Below, piece after piece: positions 55,628-64,000 of a stretch of DNA of 64,000 bases (position 1 is its first letter; every line of letters begins with the position of its first letter). Both the position numbers and the translations under genes were made by a program. Under the pieces are notes generated by a model. That model was given only the letters and a program-made list of their open reading frames with translations, had not been told where the DNA came from and did no database searches. The stretch comes from Blattabacterium cuenoti (lineage in GTDB: Bacteria; Bacteroidota; Bacteroidia; Flavobacteriales; Blattabacteriaceae), in the NCBI RefSeq assembly GCF_014251635.1, contig NZ_CP059194.1:62001-126000 (forward strand), written 5' to 3'.

Positions 55628-57013
55628 TCATACCATTTTTGACGGGTTTACTAGTTTTTCAAATTCATCAATGGTTAAATATCCTAATCGAACCGCCTCT
55701 TTTTTTAACGTACTATTATTTACATAAGCAGATTTTGCAATCTCTGCTGATTTTTCATATCCAATGTGGTTGTTAAGTACTGTAACTAACATCAAAGATT
55801 TATCCAATAATTCTTTAATCCTATGATAATTTGGGGTTATTCCTCTCACGCAAAAAGAAGAAAAAGAAGTACAAGCATCTGCAAGTAATTGGGAAGATTC
55901 TAAAAAATTAGATGCGATTAATGGTTTAGCTACATTTAATTCGAAATTTCCTGAAGATCCCGCTATAGAAATAGATACATCATTTCCTATAATTTTAGTA
56001 CAGACCATAATGATAGCCTCGCATTGAGTAGGATTTACTTTTCCAGGCATTATCGATGATCCTGGTTCATTTGCAGGAATATGAATTTCTCCAATCCCTG
56101 AACGTGGGCCAGAAGATAAAAAACGAATATCATTTGATATTTTAATTAAAGAAACAGCTATTTGTTTAAGAGCGTTATGAGATTCTACTACAGCATCATG
56201 AGATGATATAGCTTCGAACTTATTTTTTGCGACTTTAAAAGGAAGACCAGTATATTTACATATGTATTCTGTTATTTTTATATCATATCCTTTTGGAGCA
56301 TTCAATCCTGTTCCAACAGCGGTACCACCTATAGCCAATTCAGATAGATGATCTAAAGTTTTTTTTATAGCATTTAATCCATGATCTATTTGAGAAACGT
56401 ATCCTGAAAATTCTTGTCCTAAAGTAATAGGAGTAGCATCCATAAGATGGGTTCTCCCTATTTTAATAACATTATGAAACAATTTTGATTTTTCCTCTAA
56501 ATTTTTTTTTAATTTTTGTATAGAAGGAATAGTTTCTTTTACTAATTTTTGATAAGAAGCGATATGCATCGCTGTAGAAAAGGTATCATTGGATGATTGA
56601 GACATATTCACATCATCATTGGGATGAATAAAAGATTGAGAACTTCCTAGTCTTTTTCCCATTAAAACATGAGCCCTATTAGAAATTACCTCATTGATAT
56701 TCATATTAGTATGAGTCCCTGATCCGGTTTGCCATATCACTAAAGGAAATTGATCATTTAATTTTTTTTCTATAATTTCATCACAAACTAAAGAGATCAT
56801 ATCTTTCTTTTTTTTGGATAGAATCCCCAATTCAAAGTTAACATGAGCGGCGGCTTTTTTTAAAAAACCAAATGCATGAATAATTTCTACAGGCATAGAT
56901 GCTTCTGGCCCAATTTTAAAATTTCTCCTAGATCTTTCTGTTTGTGCTCCCCAATATTTTTTAACAGGCACTCTAACGACCCCTAAAGTATCTTTTTCTA
57001 TTCTATATGTCAT
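55628..57013 (-). CDS. fumC: Fumarate hydratase class II
   Basis: This is a 461-residue class II fumarase. The catalytic loop serine is in [16 protein letters not shown]. Other substrate-site blocks are [35 protein letters not shown] and [18 protein letters not shown]. It is oxygen-stable and cofactor-free, and acts in the TCA cycle between succinate and malate. Confidence 0.96.
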   Translation of the reverse strand: MTYRIEKDTLGVVRVPVKKYWGAQTERSRRNFKIGPEASMPVEIIHAFGFLKKAAAHVNFELGILSKKKKDMISLVCDEIIEKKLNDQFPLVIWQTGSGTHTNMNINEVISNRAHVLMGKRLGSSQSFIHPNDDVNMSQSSNDTFSTAMHIASYQKLVKETIPSIQKLKKNLEEKSKLFHNVIKIGRTHLMDATPITLGQEFSGYVSQIDHGLNAIKKTLDHLSELAIGGTAVGTGLNAPKGYDIKITEYICKYTGLPFKVAKNKFEAISSHDAVVESHNALKQIAVSLIKISNDIRFLSSGPRSGIGEIHIPANEPGSSIMPGKVNPTQCEAIIMVCTKIIGNDVSISIAGSSGNFELNVAKPLIASNFLESSQLLADACTSFSSFCVRGITPNYHRIKELLDKSLMLVTVLNNHIGYEKSAEIAKSAYVNNSTLKKEAVRLGYLTIDEFEKLVNPSKMV

Positions 57014-57058
57014 TATCCTATTTTTTTACGAAATTATATATAAAATTATAATTTTTAT

Positions 57059-57226
57059 ATGATTATTAAATTTATAGGATTTTTGTTTTTCTTACTCATA
57101 ACTATATCTGGTTTTTGGTGTGTAATTTTTTTATCTTTTTTTAGTATTTATTGGATTATGGGTATATTAATTAACATATTTTCAATCTATTTCAAGTGTG
57201 GTCATGCTAAAAGAAAAAAAATATAG
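57059..57226 (+). CDS. Possible 55-residue membrane protein, unrecognised
   Basis: This short frame starts MIIKFIGFLFFLLITISG and holds two hydrophobic stretches (about residues 5-30 and 33-45) before a basic tail (HAKRKKI). It fills the gap between fumC and divIC and overlaps the divIC start by 23 bases. AT-rich DNA easily yields hydrophobic frames, so it may not be expressed. I do not recognise it. Confidence 0.35.
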   Translation: MIIKFIGFLFFLLITISGFWCVIFLSFFSIYWIMGILINIFSIYFKCGHAKRKKI

Positions 57227-57536
57227 AGTACTTAAAAATAAATACTTTTGGATTAGTGTTCTTTTCTTTATATGGATGTTTTTTTTTGATTCTAATTCTT
57301 TAATCTTACATTATAAATTGAAAAAAAGCATTGAGAAAATGACACGCAATAGAAATTTTTTGAAGAAAAAAATTTCATTAGAAGAAACTAAATTCAAAAA
57401 ATTAACTACAGATTCTAAATATCTTGAAAAATTAGCGAGAGAAAAATTTTACATGAAAAAAGAAGATGAAGATTTATTTATTATACCTAAAAACAATCGA
57501 AAACAACAATTTAACGGCCCATATGAATATGAATAA
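57204..57536 (+). CDS. divIC: Septum formation initiator, DivIC/FtsB family
   Basis: This is a 110-residue protein from ATG 57204 ([10 protein letters not shown]). One membrane helix (about residues 12-33) is followed by a periplasmic coiled coil ([21 protein letters not shown]) and the conserved [21 protein letters not shown]. It belongs to the FtsB/DivIC group that bridges FtsL and FtsQ in the divisome. A GTG at 57198 is an alternative start. Its last 26 bases overlap the 3' end of mnmG on the other strand. Confidence 0.87.
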   Translation: MLKEKKYRVLKNKYFWISVLFFIWMFFFDSNSLILHYKLKKSIEKMTRNRNFLKKKISLEETKFKKLTTDSKYLEKLAREKFYMKKEDEDLFIIPKNNRKQQFNGPYEYE

Positions 57537-59391
57537 GTAAAATACTTAAATCCGAAGGAGAGACCCCACTAATTCTTGAAGCTTGTGCCAATGATATTGG
57601 ACGATAATAATCTAATTTTTCTCTTGCTTCCGAAGAAAGAGATTTAATTGATTTATAATCAAAATTATTCGGAATCTTAAGACTTTCCAATTTTAATAAT
57701 TTTTTTGCATTTTTTTTTTCTCTATCTATGTATCCCTTATATTTTATCCTAATAGATACTTGTTCTAATATTTCCTTGGAAAAATCATTTTTTTTAATTT
57801 CCTCCATCAAAAATGGAATGGATATAATATCTTCAATATGAATTTCAGAACGAGATAAAATCGTTTCTATTTTTTTATCATAATATATTTTAGGAGATTT
57901 TTTAGCATGTAATACAGGATTTATAGTTTCTGGATCAAAATGTTTTTTTTTAAATAAATACATACATTTTTCTATTTTTGATTTTTTTCTATCTAGTAGT
58001 ATCATTTTTTCTTCTGAAATCAAACCTATATTGTATCCCATAGGAGTTAATCTTTCGTCAGCATTATCTTGTCGCAATAACATTCTATATTCCGCTCTTG
58101 AAGTAAACATTCTATAAGGTTCTTTTGTCCCTTTTGTAATTAGATCATCTATTAAAACTCCAATATAAGCCTGATTTCTTTTTAGAATAAATGGTTCTTT
58201 TTGATGAATTTTTAAATGAACATTAATTCCTGCTATTAATCCTTGTGCTGCCGCTTCTTCATACCCCGTTGTCCCGTTAATTTGTCCAGCAAAAAAAAGG
58301 TTTTCTATGATTTTACTTTCTAAAGTTACCTTGAGTTGTTCTGGAGGAAAATAATCATATTCAATAGCGTATCCAGGTTTTAATATTTTTACTTTTTCAA
58401 ATCCTGGAATTTTTTTTAAAGATTGATATTGTATTTTCTCTGGAAAAGAAGTGGAAAAACCATTTACATACACTTCTACAGTATTCCATCCTTCTGGTTC
58501 AACAAAAATTGTATGTTCTTTTTTATCCGAAAATCGGAAAACTTTTTCTTCTATAGAAGGACAATATCTAGGACTAACTCCTTGAATAGATCCTGTATAA
58601 AGTGGAGAATTTCTGAAATTATTACGGATAAAATCATGTATTTTTTGATTAGTATAAGTAATATAACATTTTTTTTGTTTTTCTAATTTTTTTGTATTAT
58701 AAAAAAAAGAAAATTTTCTTGGATCTGCATCTCCATTTTGAGACTTCATTTTATCATAATTTAAAGAACGCCCATCAACTCTTGGCGATGTTCCTGTTTT
58801 CATTCTTCCAAATCTAAATCCAAAATTTTTTGTTAATTGTTCCGTGATTCCTCTTACTTCTTGTTCTGCTATCCTACCTCCATTAATTTTTATTTCACCA
58901 ATATGTATTTTTCCATTTAAAAAAGTACCATTTGTAAGTATGACTGATTTTCCTTTAATTTTTAAACCAAAATAAGTTTTGACTCCTTTAACTTTATATT
59001 GTTCTATGATTAAAGATGTTACTGTATCTTGATACAGGTCTAAATTAGCATTTTTTTCTATAAAAAATCTCCAATAATAGGAAAATAATTTTCTATCACA
59101 TTGAGCCCTAGGACTCCACATAGCAGGCCCTTTAGATTTATTCAGCATTCTAAATTGAATTGTACTAGAATCTGCAATGATACCTGAATAACCTCCTAAG
59201 GCATCTACTTCTCTAATCATCTGACCTTTAGCAATTCCTCCTACAGCCGGATTACATGACATTTGACCTATCGTTTGCAGGTTAGTAGTAATAAGTAAAG
59301 TTTTAGATCCCATATTAGAAGACGCAGAAGCGGCTTCAACCCCAGCATGTCCTCCACCAACCACGATAACATCATATATATCTAAAAACAT
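57511..59391 (-). CDS. mnmG: tRNA uridine-5-carboxymethylaminomethyl synthesis enzyme MnmG
   Basis: This 626-residue FAD enzyme works with MnmE to make cmnm5U34. The FAD motif is [14 protein letters not shown] at the N-terminus, with [14 protein letters not shown] and the [17 protein letters not shown] block also conserved. The C-terminal helical domain ends LLIHIHMGR inside the convergent divIC gene. Confidence 0.96.
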   Translation of the reverse strand: MFLDIYDVIVVGGGHAGVEAASASSNMGSKTLLITTNLQTIGQMSCNPAVGGIAKGQMIREVDALGGYSGIIADSSTIQFRMLNKSKGPAMWSPRAQCDRKLFSYYWRFFIEKNANLDLYQDTVTSLIIEQYKVKGVKTYFGLKIKGKSVILTNGTFLNGKIHIGEIKINGGRIAEQEVRGITEQLTKNFGFRFGRMKTGTSPRVDGRSLNYDKMKSQNGDADPRKFSFFYNTKKLEKQKKCYITYTNQKIHDFIRNNFRNSPLYTGSIQGVSPRYCPSIEEKVFRFSDKKEHTIFVEPEGWNTVEVYVNGFSTSFPEKIQYQSLKKIPGFEKVKILKPGYAIEYDYFPPEQLKVTLESKIIENLFFAGQINGTTGYEEAAAQGLIAGINVHLKIHQKEPFILKRNQAYIGVLIDDLITKGTKEPYRMFTSRAEYRMLLRQDNADERLTPMGYNIGLISEEKMILLDRKKSKIEKCMYLFKKKHFDPETINPVLHAKKSPKIYYDKKIETILSRSEIHIEDIISIPFLMEEIKKNDFSKEILEQVSIRIKYKGYIDREKKNAKKLLKLESLKIPNNFDYKSIKSLSSEAREKLDYYRPISLAQASRISGVSPSDLSILLIHIHMGR

Positions 59392-59396
59392 GATTT

Positions 59397-59813
59397 TTAA
59401 AATTGAAATAAATTTAAATAAAACTCTTCTTTTTTTTTCATAATTTTCTTATTAATATAATTACAGTCATCATACCCTAATAGATGTAATACAGCATGTA
59501 TCATAACACGTTTTAATTCATCCATAAAAAATTGATTCCATTGTTTAGAATTTTCATAAACACGATCTACACTAATAAATATATCTCCGGATATATATTT
59601 ATTAATAGAATAATTAAACGAAAGTACATCTGTATAGAAATTTTTTTTTAAATATTTTTTATTCATGTTTAAAAGAAAGTCATCATTGCAAAAAATATAG
59701 TTAATATTTCCAATGGACATCCCTTCATTATTTAATAAAATACAAATTTCTTTAATAAAGAAAGATCTTTTTTTAATATAAAAGCCAGAAATTTCGTAGA
59801 ATAATTTAATCAT
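59397..59813 (-). CDS. ybeY: Endoribonuclease YbeY
   Basis: This 138-residue zinc-dependent rRNA-maturation protein of the UPF0054 family has the metal motif [11 protein letters not shown]. The third histidine of the E. coli motif is replaced by another residue, as I recall in other Bacteroidota. VLSFNY and GDIFIS are the upstream family blocks. It lies 5 bp upstream of mnmG on the same strand. Confidence 0.9.
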   Translation of the reverse strand: MIKLFYEISGFYIKKRSFFIKEICILLNNEGMSIGNINYIFCNDDFLLNMNKKYLKKNFYTDVLSFNYSINKYISGDIFISVDRVYENSKQWNQFFMDELKRVMIHAVLHLLGYDDCNYINKKIMKKKEEFYLNLFQF

Positions 59814-59865
59814 TTTACATTAAAATAATATTTGTTATTTTAGAATAATTTTTATTTACATAATT

Positions 59866-60573
59866 TTGATAACACTAAAAGTAGTTCCTAATATATTCAC
59901 TTTATTAAATTTATTTTGTGGATGCATATCTATAGTATTTTTGCAATCGAAAAATTTTGATTATTCTATTATTGCTACTTTATTTTCAATAATTTTTGAT
60001 TTTTTAGATGGTTTTTTTTCTAGATTAATAAAAAATAAAAATACGTTTGGAAAGGAATTAGATTCTATAGCAGATATGGTTTCTTTTGGAATAGTTCCAT
60101 CTATAATAGTTTTTCTTTTATTGGAAGAAAAAACACCAATTCCATTTATTGAATATTCAGCGTTTTTTATTTCCATTTTTTCTGCATATCGTTTGGCTAA
60201 ATTCAATATTAATTCTTACAATTACAATCATATTGTAGGACTTACCACCCCCTTAAATACTCTTTTTTTTTCTTCTTTATCTATAATAATTACAAATCAT
60301 ACTGCCCTTTTTACAGATAAAAAAATCATATATCTTATTGTAATGCTTTTTATGATATTTTTTTCCTGTTACTTTTTAGTGTCTCAGATTACAATGTTTA
60401 CTTTAAATTTTGAAAATTTTTATTGGAAAAATAATAAAATACGTTATATTTTTTTATTGATTAGTACATTTCTTTTATTAACTTTACATATGACAGCTTT
60501 ACCATGCATTATCATTTTTTATATAATAACCTCAATCTATTTTCATAGATTAAAACAAAAAAATTCATATTAA
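59866..60573 (+). CDS. pssA: CDP-diacylglycerol-serine O-phosphatidyltransferase
   Basis: This 235-residue membrane enzyme of the CDP-alcohol phosphatidyltransferase family has the motif DGFFSR...GKELDSIADMVSFG, with its conserved Asp residues and Ser in place of the first Ala. Six or seven hydrophobic helices follow. It makes phosphatidylserine for PE synthesis. The start is TTG 59866 (M)ITLKVVPN; no ATG lies upstream in frame. Confidence 0.9.
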   Translation: MITLKVVPNIFTLLNLFCGCISIVFLQSKNFDYSIIATLFSIIFDFLDGFFSRLIKNKNTFGKELDSIADMVSFGIVPSIIVFLLLEEKTPIPFIEYSAFFISIFSAYRLAKFNINSYNYNHIVGLTTPLNTLFFSSLSIIITNHTALFTDKKIIYLIVMLFMIFFSCYFLVSQITMFTLNFENFYWKNNKIRYIFLLISTFLLLTLHMTALPCIIIFYIITSIYFHRLKQKNSY

Positions 60574-60577
60574 AAAC

Positions 60578-61345
60578 ATGAAATTAAAACTGCATCGTCC
60601 TATTTGTTTTTTTGATATAGAAGCAACAGGAATCAATATAGGAAAAGATAGAATCATAGAAATATCCATATTAAAAATATTCCCGAATGGAGGTAAAGAA
60701 GATAAAACTTGGTTAATTTGTCCTGGAATTCCTATTCCTCCACAATCAACAGCTATTCATGGGATTAAAGATGAAGATGTAGCAGGAAAACTTAAATTCA
60801 AAGACGTAGCTTCTTCTATTTTTAAAATGATTGAAAATACAGATTTAGCAGGATATAATTCTAACAGATTTGATATTCCAATTTTAGCAGAAGAAATGCT
60901 TCGTGCAGGAATGTCTTTTGATATTAAAAAACATAAAACCATAGATGTACAAGTCATTTTTCATAAAATGGAACCCAGAACCCTTTCTGCTGCTTATAAA
61001 TATTTTTGTAGTAAAAATCTTATGAAAGCACATAGTTCTAGAGCTGATACATTTGCTACATACGAAATATTATTAGCACAATTAGAAAAATATGAAAACT
61101 TAAAAAAAGACGTAAAAAGTCTCAATCAATTTTCTCATCAAAAAAACATAGCAGATCTTGCCGGATTTATAAAAATAGATGAAGAAGGAAATGAAATATT
61201 CAATTTTGGAAAATACAAAGGAGAAAAAGTTTTTGACATTTTTGAAAAAGATCCCAATTATTATGGGTGGATACAGAACTCAGATTTTCCATTATATACA
61301 AAAAAAATATTAACAGGAATTAAATTAAAAAAATTTAATAAATAG
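60578..61345 (+). CDS. DnaQ-like 3'-5' exonuclease
   Basis: This 255-residue DEDDh exonuclease has Exo I FFDIEATGIN, Exo II GYNSNRFDIPIL and Exo III HSSRADTFATYE. A C-terminal domain (FGKYKGEKVFDIFEKDPNYYGWIQ) is of the DUF3820-like kind often fused to exonucleases in Bacteroidota. It may provide proofreading for Pol III or act in repair. It follows pssA by 4 bp. Confidence 0.88.
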   Translation: MKLKLHRPICFFDIEATGINIGKDRIIEISILKIFPNGGKEDKTWLICPGIPIPPQSTAIHGIKDEDVAGKLKFKDVASSIFKMIENTDLAGYNSNRFDIPILAEEMLRAGMSFDIKKHKTIDVQVIFHKMEPRTLSAAYKYFCSKNLMKAHSSRADTFATYEILLAQLEKYENLKKDVKSLNQFSHQKNIADLAGFIKIDEEGNEIFNFGKYKGEKVFDIFEKDPNYYGWIQNSDFPLYTKKILTGIKLKKFNK

Positions 61346-61359
61346 ACACCTATTTTTTT

Positions 61360-63228
61360 TTATTCTTTAATTTTAATTCCTTGAATAAGATCTTTTAATT
61401 TTTTTGATATAAAATTTTCAAGGTTTTTTCCATGTAATAAATTTTTTGATAAAAGAGTCAAATTTAAAGTTTCTTGTATAATTTTTATTCTTTTTTCTTC
61501 TGATGTTTCTTTTAATATTTTTTTTATCAAAACATGATTTGTATTTACTATTAATTGATAATATTTATCTTGTTCTGCTATGTCTTTTCCTATAGCGGAA
61601 TTCATTTCTTTTATTCTTCTTAAAAATTCTGGAATGATAATTAAAAAAGGATTGTCTTTTGTGGATAAATTTTCCAATTTTATGGAAAATTGAAAATTTC
61701 CCATTATAGGATTATGATTCTGAATAAGACTTTTTAAGTCTTTTTTTTCTTTTTCAGAAAGTTCTGAATGAAGTTTTTCCTCTTTTTTATAATTAATTAA
61801 TTTATCAATATGATCTGAGTCCACTCGGACAAAACAAATATCTTGATAAGAAAATTCCAATTTCTGTATTAAATGAACGGAAAGAGGACTGTCTAAAATT
61901 AAAACTTGATAACATCTATCTTTAGCTTCTTTTATAGAACTATATTGCTGATCTTCATCTGAAGAATAAAGAAAAACAATTTTTCCTTCTTTATTTTTTT
62001 GAGTCTCTTTTATTTTTTCCCTAAATTCTTCCAGTGTAAAATAACTCTGATCTAGAGTATAAAAAAGAAAAAATTTAATAGCTTTATCAAAAAAATTTTG
62101 CGAACTAATCATTCCATACTCTACTATAATTTTTATATCTTTCCACTTTTTTTGAAAATTATCTATATCTTTTCTAAACATAGAATCCAGCTTATCAGCT
62201 ACTTTTCTTGTTATATATTTAGATATATTTTTAACAGATGTATCCGATTGTAAATGAGAACGTGATACGTTAAGAGGAATATCTGGAGAATCTATAACTC
62301 CTTTTAATAAACTGAGAAAATCTGGAAGAATCCCTTCCAAGTTATCCGTAATATAAACTTGATTTTGATACAAATAAATTTTATCTTTCTGTATATCTAT
62401 TCTTTTTTCTATTTTAGGAAAATATAAAATTCCTGTTAAATGAAAAGGGTGATCTATGTTTAGATGTACCCAAAATAAAGGTTCTTCTAATTGATTGGGG
62501 TACAATTCATGATAAAAATCTAAATAATTCTTATCGTTTAACTGAAGTGGATTTTTTTTCCAAGCAGGATTGACATTATTAATAACAGTTTCTTTATCAT
62601 CTGATTTTGAGGATAAAGAAATTGTTATAGGCATAAATTTACAGTATTTTTTCAATAACTTTAAAATACGATCATGCTCTAAAAATTCTTTGTTTTCTTC
62701 ATTAAGAAATAAAATAACTTCGGTCCCTCTATCTCTTTTTTCGATTTCTTTCATCATAAAATTTGGATCCCCTTCACAAGACCAAAGTATGGATGATGCA
62801 TTTTTTTTATAAGATTGAGTCAATATCATGACTTTATTTGACACCATAAAAGAAGAATAAAAACCTAATCCAAAATGTCCAATAATATTATAATCCGTTG
62901 TATTTTTATATTTTTTAACAAACTCTTCAGCTCCAGAAAAAGCTATTTGATTAATATATTTATCCACTTCTTCTTGAGTCATCCCTATTCCATTATCTAA
63001 AATATGAAGTGTATTATTTATTTTATCTATGATAATTCTAACTTTAAAATCATCAACAATATCATATAAATTTTCTAATTTGATTAAAGTTTTTAATTTT
63101 ATAACAGCATCTATAGCATTAGAAACTAGTTCACGTAAAAAAACTTCTTGATCTGAATAAAGAAATTTTTTAATAATAGGAAAAATATTATCTGAAGTAA
63201 CACTAATTTTTTTATTTTTATTAATCAT
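61360..63228 (-). CDS. htpG: Molecular chaperone HtpG (Hsp90)
   Basis: This is a 622-residue bacterial Hsp90. The GHKL ATP site has FLRELVSNAIDAV, DNGIGMT and IGHFGLGFYSSFMV. The middle domain keeps the SRSHLQSD segment (catalytic-loop arginine). The C-terminal dimerisation domain is complete. It adds to the chaperone set with clpC, grpE and dnaJ. The upstream 83 bp hold no clear promoter. Confidence 0.96.
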   Translation of the reverse strand: MINKNKKISVTSDNIFPIIKKFLYSDQEVFLRELVSNAIDAVIKLKTLIKLENLYDIVDDFKVRIIIDKINNTLHILDNGIGMTQEEVDKYINQIAFSGAEEFVKKYKNTTDYNIIGHFGLGFYSSFMVSNKVMILTQSYKKNASSILWSCEGDPNFMMKEIEKRDRGTEVILFLNEENKEFLEHDRILKLLKKYCKFMPITISLSSKSDDKETVINNVNPAWKKNPLQLNDKNYLDFYHELYPNQLEEPLFWVHLNIDHPFHLTGILYFPKIEKRIDIQKDKIYLYQNQVYITDNLEGILPDFLSLLKGVIDSPDIPLNVSRSHLQSDTSVKNISKYITRKVADKLDSMFRKDIDNFQKKWKDIKIIVEYGMISSQNFFDKAIKFFLFYTLDQSYFTLEEFREKIKETQKNKEGKIVFLYSSDEDQQYSSIKEAKDRCYQVLILDSPLSVHLIQKLEFSYQDICFVRVDSDHIDKLINYKKEEKLHSELSEKEKKDLKSLIQNHNPIMGNFQFSIKLENLSTKDNPFLIIIPEFLRRIKEMNSAIGKDIAEQDKYYQLIVNTNHVLIKKILKETSEEKRIKIIQETLNLTLLSKNLLHGKNLENFISKKLKDLIQGIKIKE

Positions 63229-63311
63229 AAAATGTTGAATTATAAAATTATAAACAAATAAAAATTATACCGTAATTATACATTTATATATAATGTCAGT
63301 TTGATCTATAT

Positions 63312-64000
63312 TCAAAAAAAACAATCTACAAATTTTTTTCCATCAAATACTTTTAAATCCTGTATTTTTTCTCCAATCCCTAAATATTGTATAGGAATTT
63401 TAAATTGATCCATAATTCCTATCCCCACTCCTCCTTTAGCTGTTCCTTCTATTTTTGTTAAAATAATAGAAGTAATTTTGACAAAAGAAGTGAATTGTCT
63501 GATCTGTTCAAAAGCATTTTGACCAGTTGTTGCGTCTAAAATCAGTATAGTTTCATGAGGAGATTCAGATATTATTTTTTTCATAACTCTATTTATTTTA
63601 GATAACTCTTCCATAATACTGATTCGATTTTGCAATCGCCCAGCAGTATCAATCAGGACCACATCTTTTTTTTTGGATATTGCAGATTGTAAAGTATCAT
63701 ATGCTACAGATGCTGGATCTGCATGCATATGTTGTTTGATTAAAGGAACTCCAGCTTTATTTGACCATATTTCGAGTTGATCAATAGCTGCGGCTCTAAA
63801 TGTATCTGCAGCACCTATGACAACATAAAATCCTTTTTTCTTTAGAAAAAAAGCTAATTTTCCAATTGTAGTTGTTTTTCCAACACCATTAACTCCGACT
63901 ATCAGTATAACATATGGTTTTTTGTTAGTTTTTTTTATTTTTTTTTCTAAAGAGACATTTTTAATATCTATAAAAATGTTTTCAATTTCTTTTTTAAGTA
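63312..64000 (-). CDS. ftsY: Signal recognition particle receptor FtsY, 3' part
   Basis: This is the NG GTPase domain of the SRP receptor; the gene runs off the right edge and the N-terminal part is missing. The frame is open to 63998. G1 reads VGVNGVGKTTTIGKLA, followed by GAADTFRAAAIDQLE and DTAGRLQNRISIM. The G4 motif is TKIEGTAKGG, with Glu where Asp is almost always found (TKLDG). The end (YLGIGEKIQDLKVFDGKKFVDCFF) is normal. The apparent ATG at 63728 is internal. Confidence 0.93.
   Translation of the reverse strand, partial: LKKEIENIFIDIKNVSLEKKIKKTNKKPYVILIVGVNGVGKTTTIGKLAFFLKKKGFYVVIGAADTFRAAAIDQLEIWSNKAGVPLIKQHMHADPASVAYDTLQSAISKKKDVVLIDTAGRLQNRISIMEELSKINRVMKKIISESPHETILILDATTGQNAFEQIRQFTSFVKITSIILTKIEGTAKGGVGIGIMDQFKIPIQYLGIGEKIQDLKVFDGKKFVDCFF

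Overview
The window reads as chromosomal DNA of a strongly reduced, AT-rich Bacteroidota (Flavobacteriales) genome. Gene content and order fit a Blattabacterium-type cockroach endosymbiont. The evidence is very low GC by eye; Lys/Ile/Asn/Phe-rich proteins; flavobacterial neighbourhoods (mutY-gldE, TPR-ribH-mutL-rhomboid, HU-small basic protein-RNase G); a complete six-gene Alternative Complex III; the Bacteroidota split ATP synthase operon (atpBEFHAG here, without atpD/atpC); and Bacteroidota-type proteins such as DUF3127, the GYDIA-family GHMP kinase and an IlvA with an ACT-like tail. No insertion sequence, prophage, CRISPR array or rRNA was seen. The species name is inference; the phylum-level call is firm.

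Layout. 1-4771: the end of sucC, dnaX, clpC and nth (+). 4789-9216: a DUF3127 OB-fold protein, an SPFH protein, a MIP18-family Fe-S assembly factor and a paired M16 peptidase set (-). 9346-17496: actABCDEF, the quinol:electron-acceptor oxidoreductase (+). 17514-19968: a KtrAB/TrkAH potassium system (-). 19969-20401: a 433-bp gap with a hairpin and no recognised gene. 20402-25320: tsaB, nadE, folE, cysS and a cystathionine gamma-synthase/lyase. 25462-30368: atpBEFHAG. 30382-34444: trpS, grpE, dnaJ and mnmA. 34445-40871: a possible attenuator leader, then ilvD-ilvB-ilvN-ilvC-ilvA. 40902-43390: tRNA-Leu(GAG), dapB and lepB. 43384-49485: rhomboid protease, mutL, ribH, a TPR protein, gldE and mutY (-). 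49568-51707: HU, a 29-residue basic protein, an RNase E/G-family protein and tRNA-Leu(UAG). 51708-64000: gltA, a GHMP kinase, fabD, tatD, fumC, divIC, mnmG, ybeY, pssA, a DnaQ-like exonuclease, htpG and the 3' part of ftsY.

How it works together. The window carries an aerobic energy core (citrate synthase, fumarase, succinyl-CoA ligase, ACIII, F-type ATP synthase), amino-acid provision for a host (branched-chain operon, dapB, metB-like enzyme), cofactor synthesis (NAD, folate, riboflavin), and a thin layer of repair, proteostasis and tRNA modification.

Most notable observations. (1) DnaX has lost the Walker A Thr/Ser, the Walker B Asp-Glu and the zinc-binding cysteines. (2) The DUF3127 protein ends in an SSB-like acidic tip, and ssb is absent from its usual place between mutY and gldE. 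(3) A textbook sigma-54 -24/-12 element precedes grpE-dnaJ. (4) Four perfect 14-bp repeats cover the actB stop codon and the actC ribosome-binding region. (5) A terminator hairpin sits 18 nt before ilvD. (6) ClpC lacks its N-domain. (7) FtsY has Glu in place of Asp in its G4 motif.
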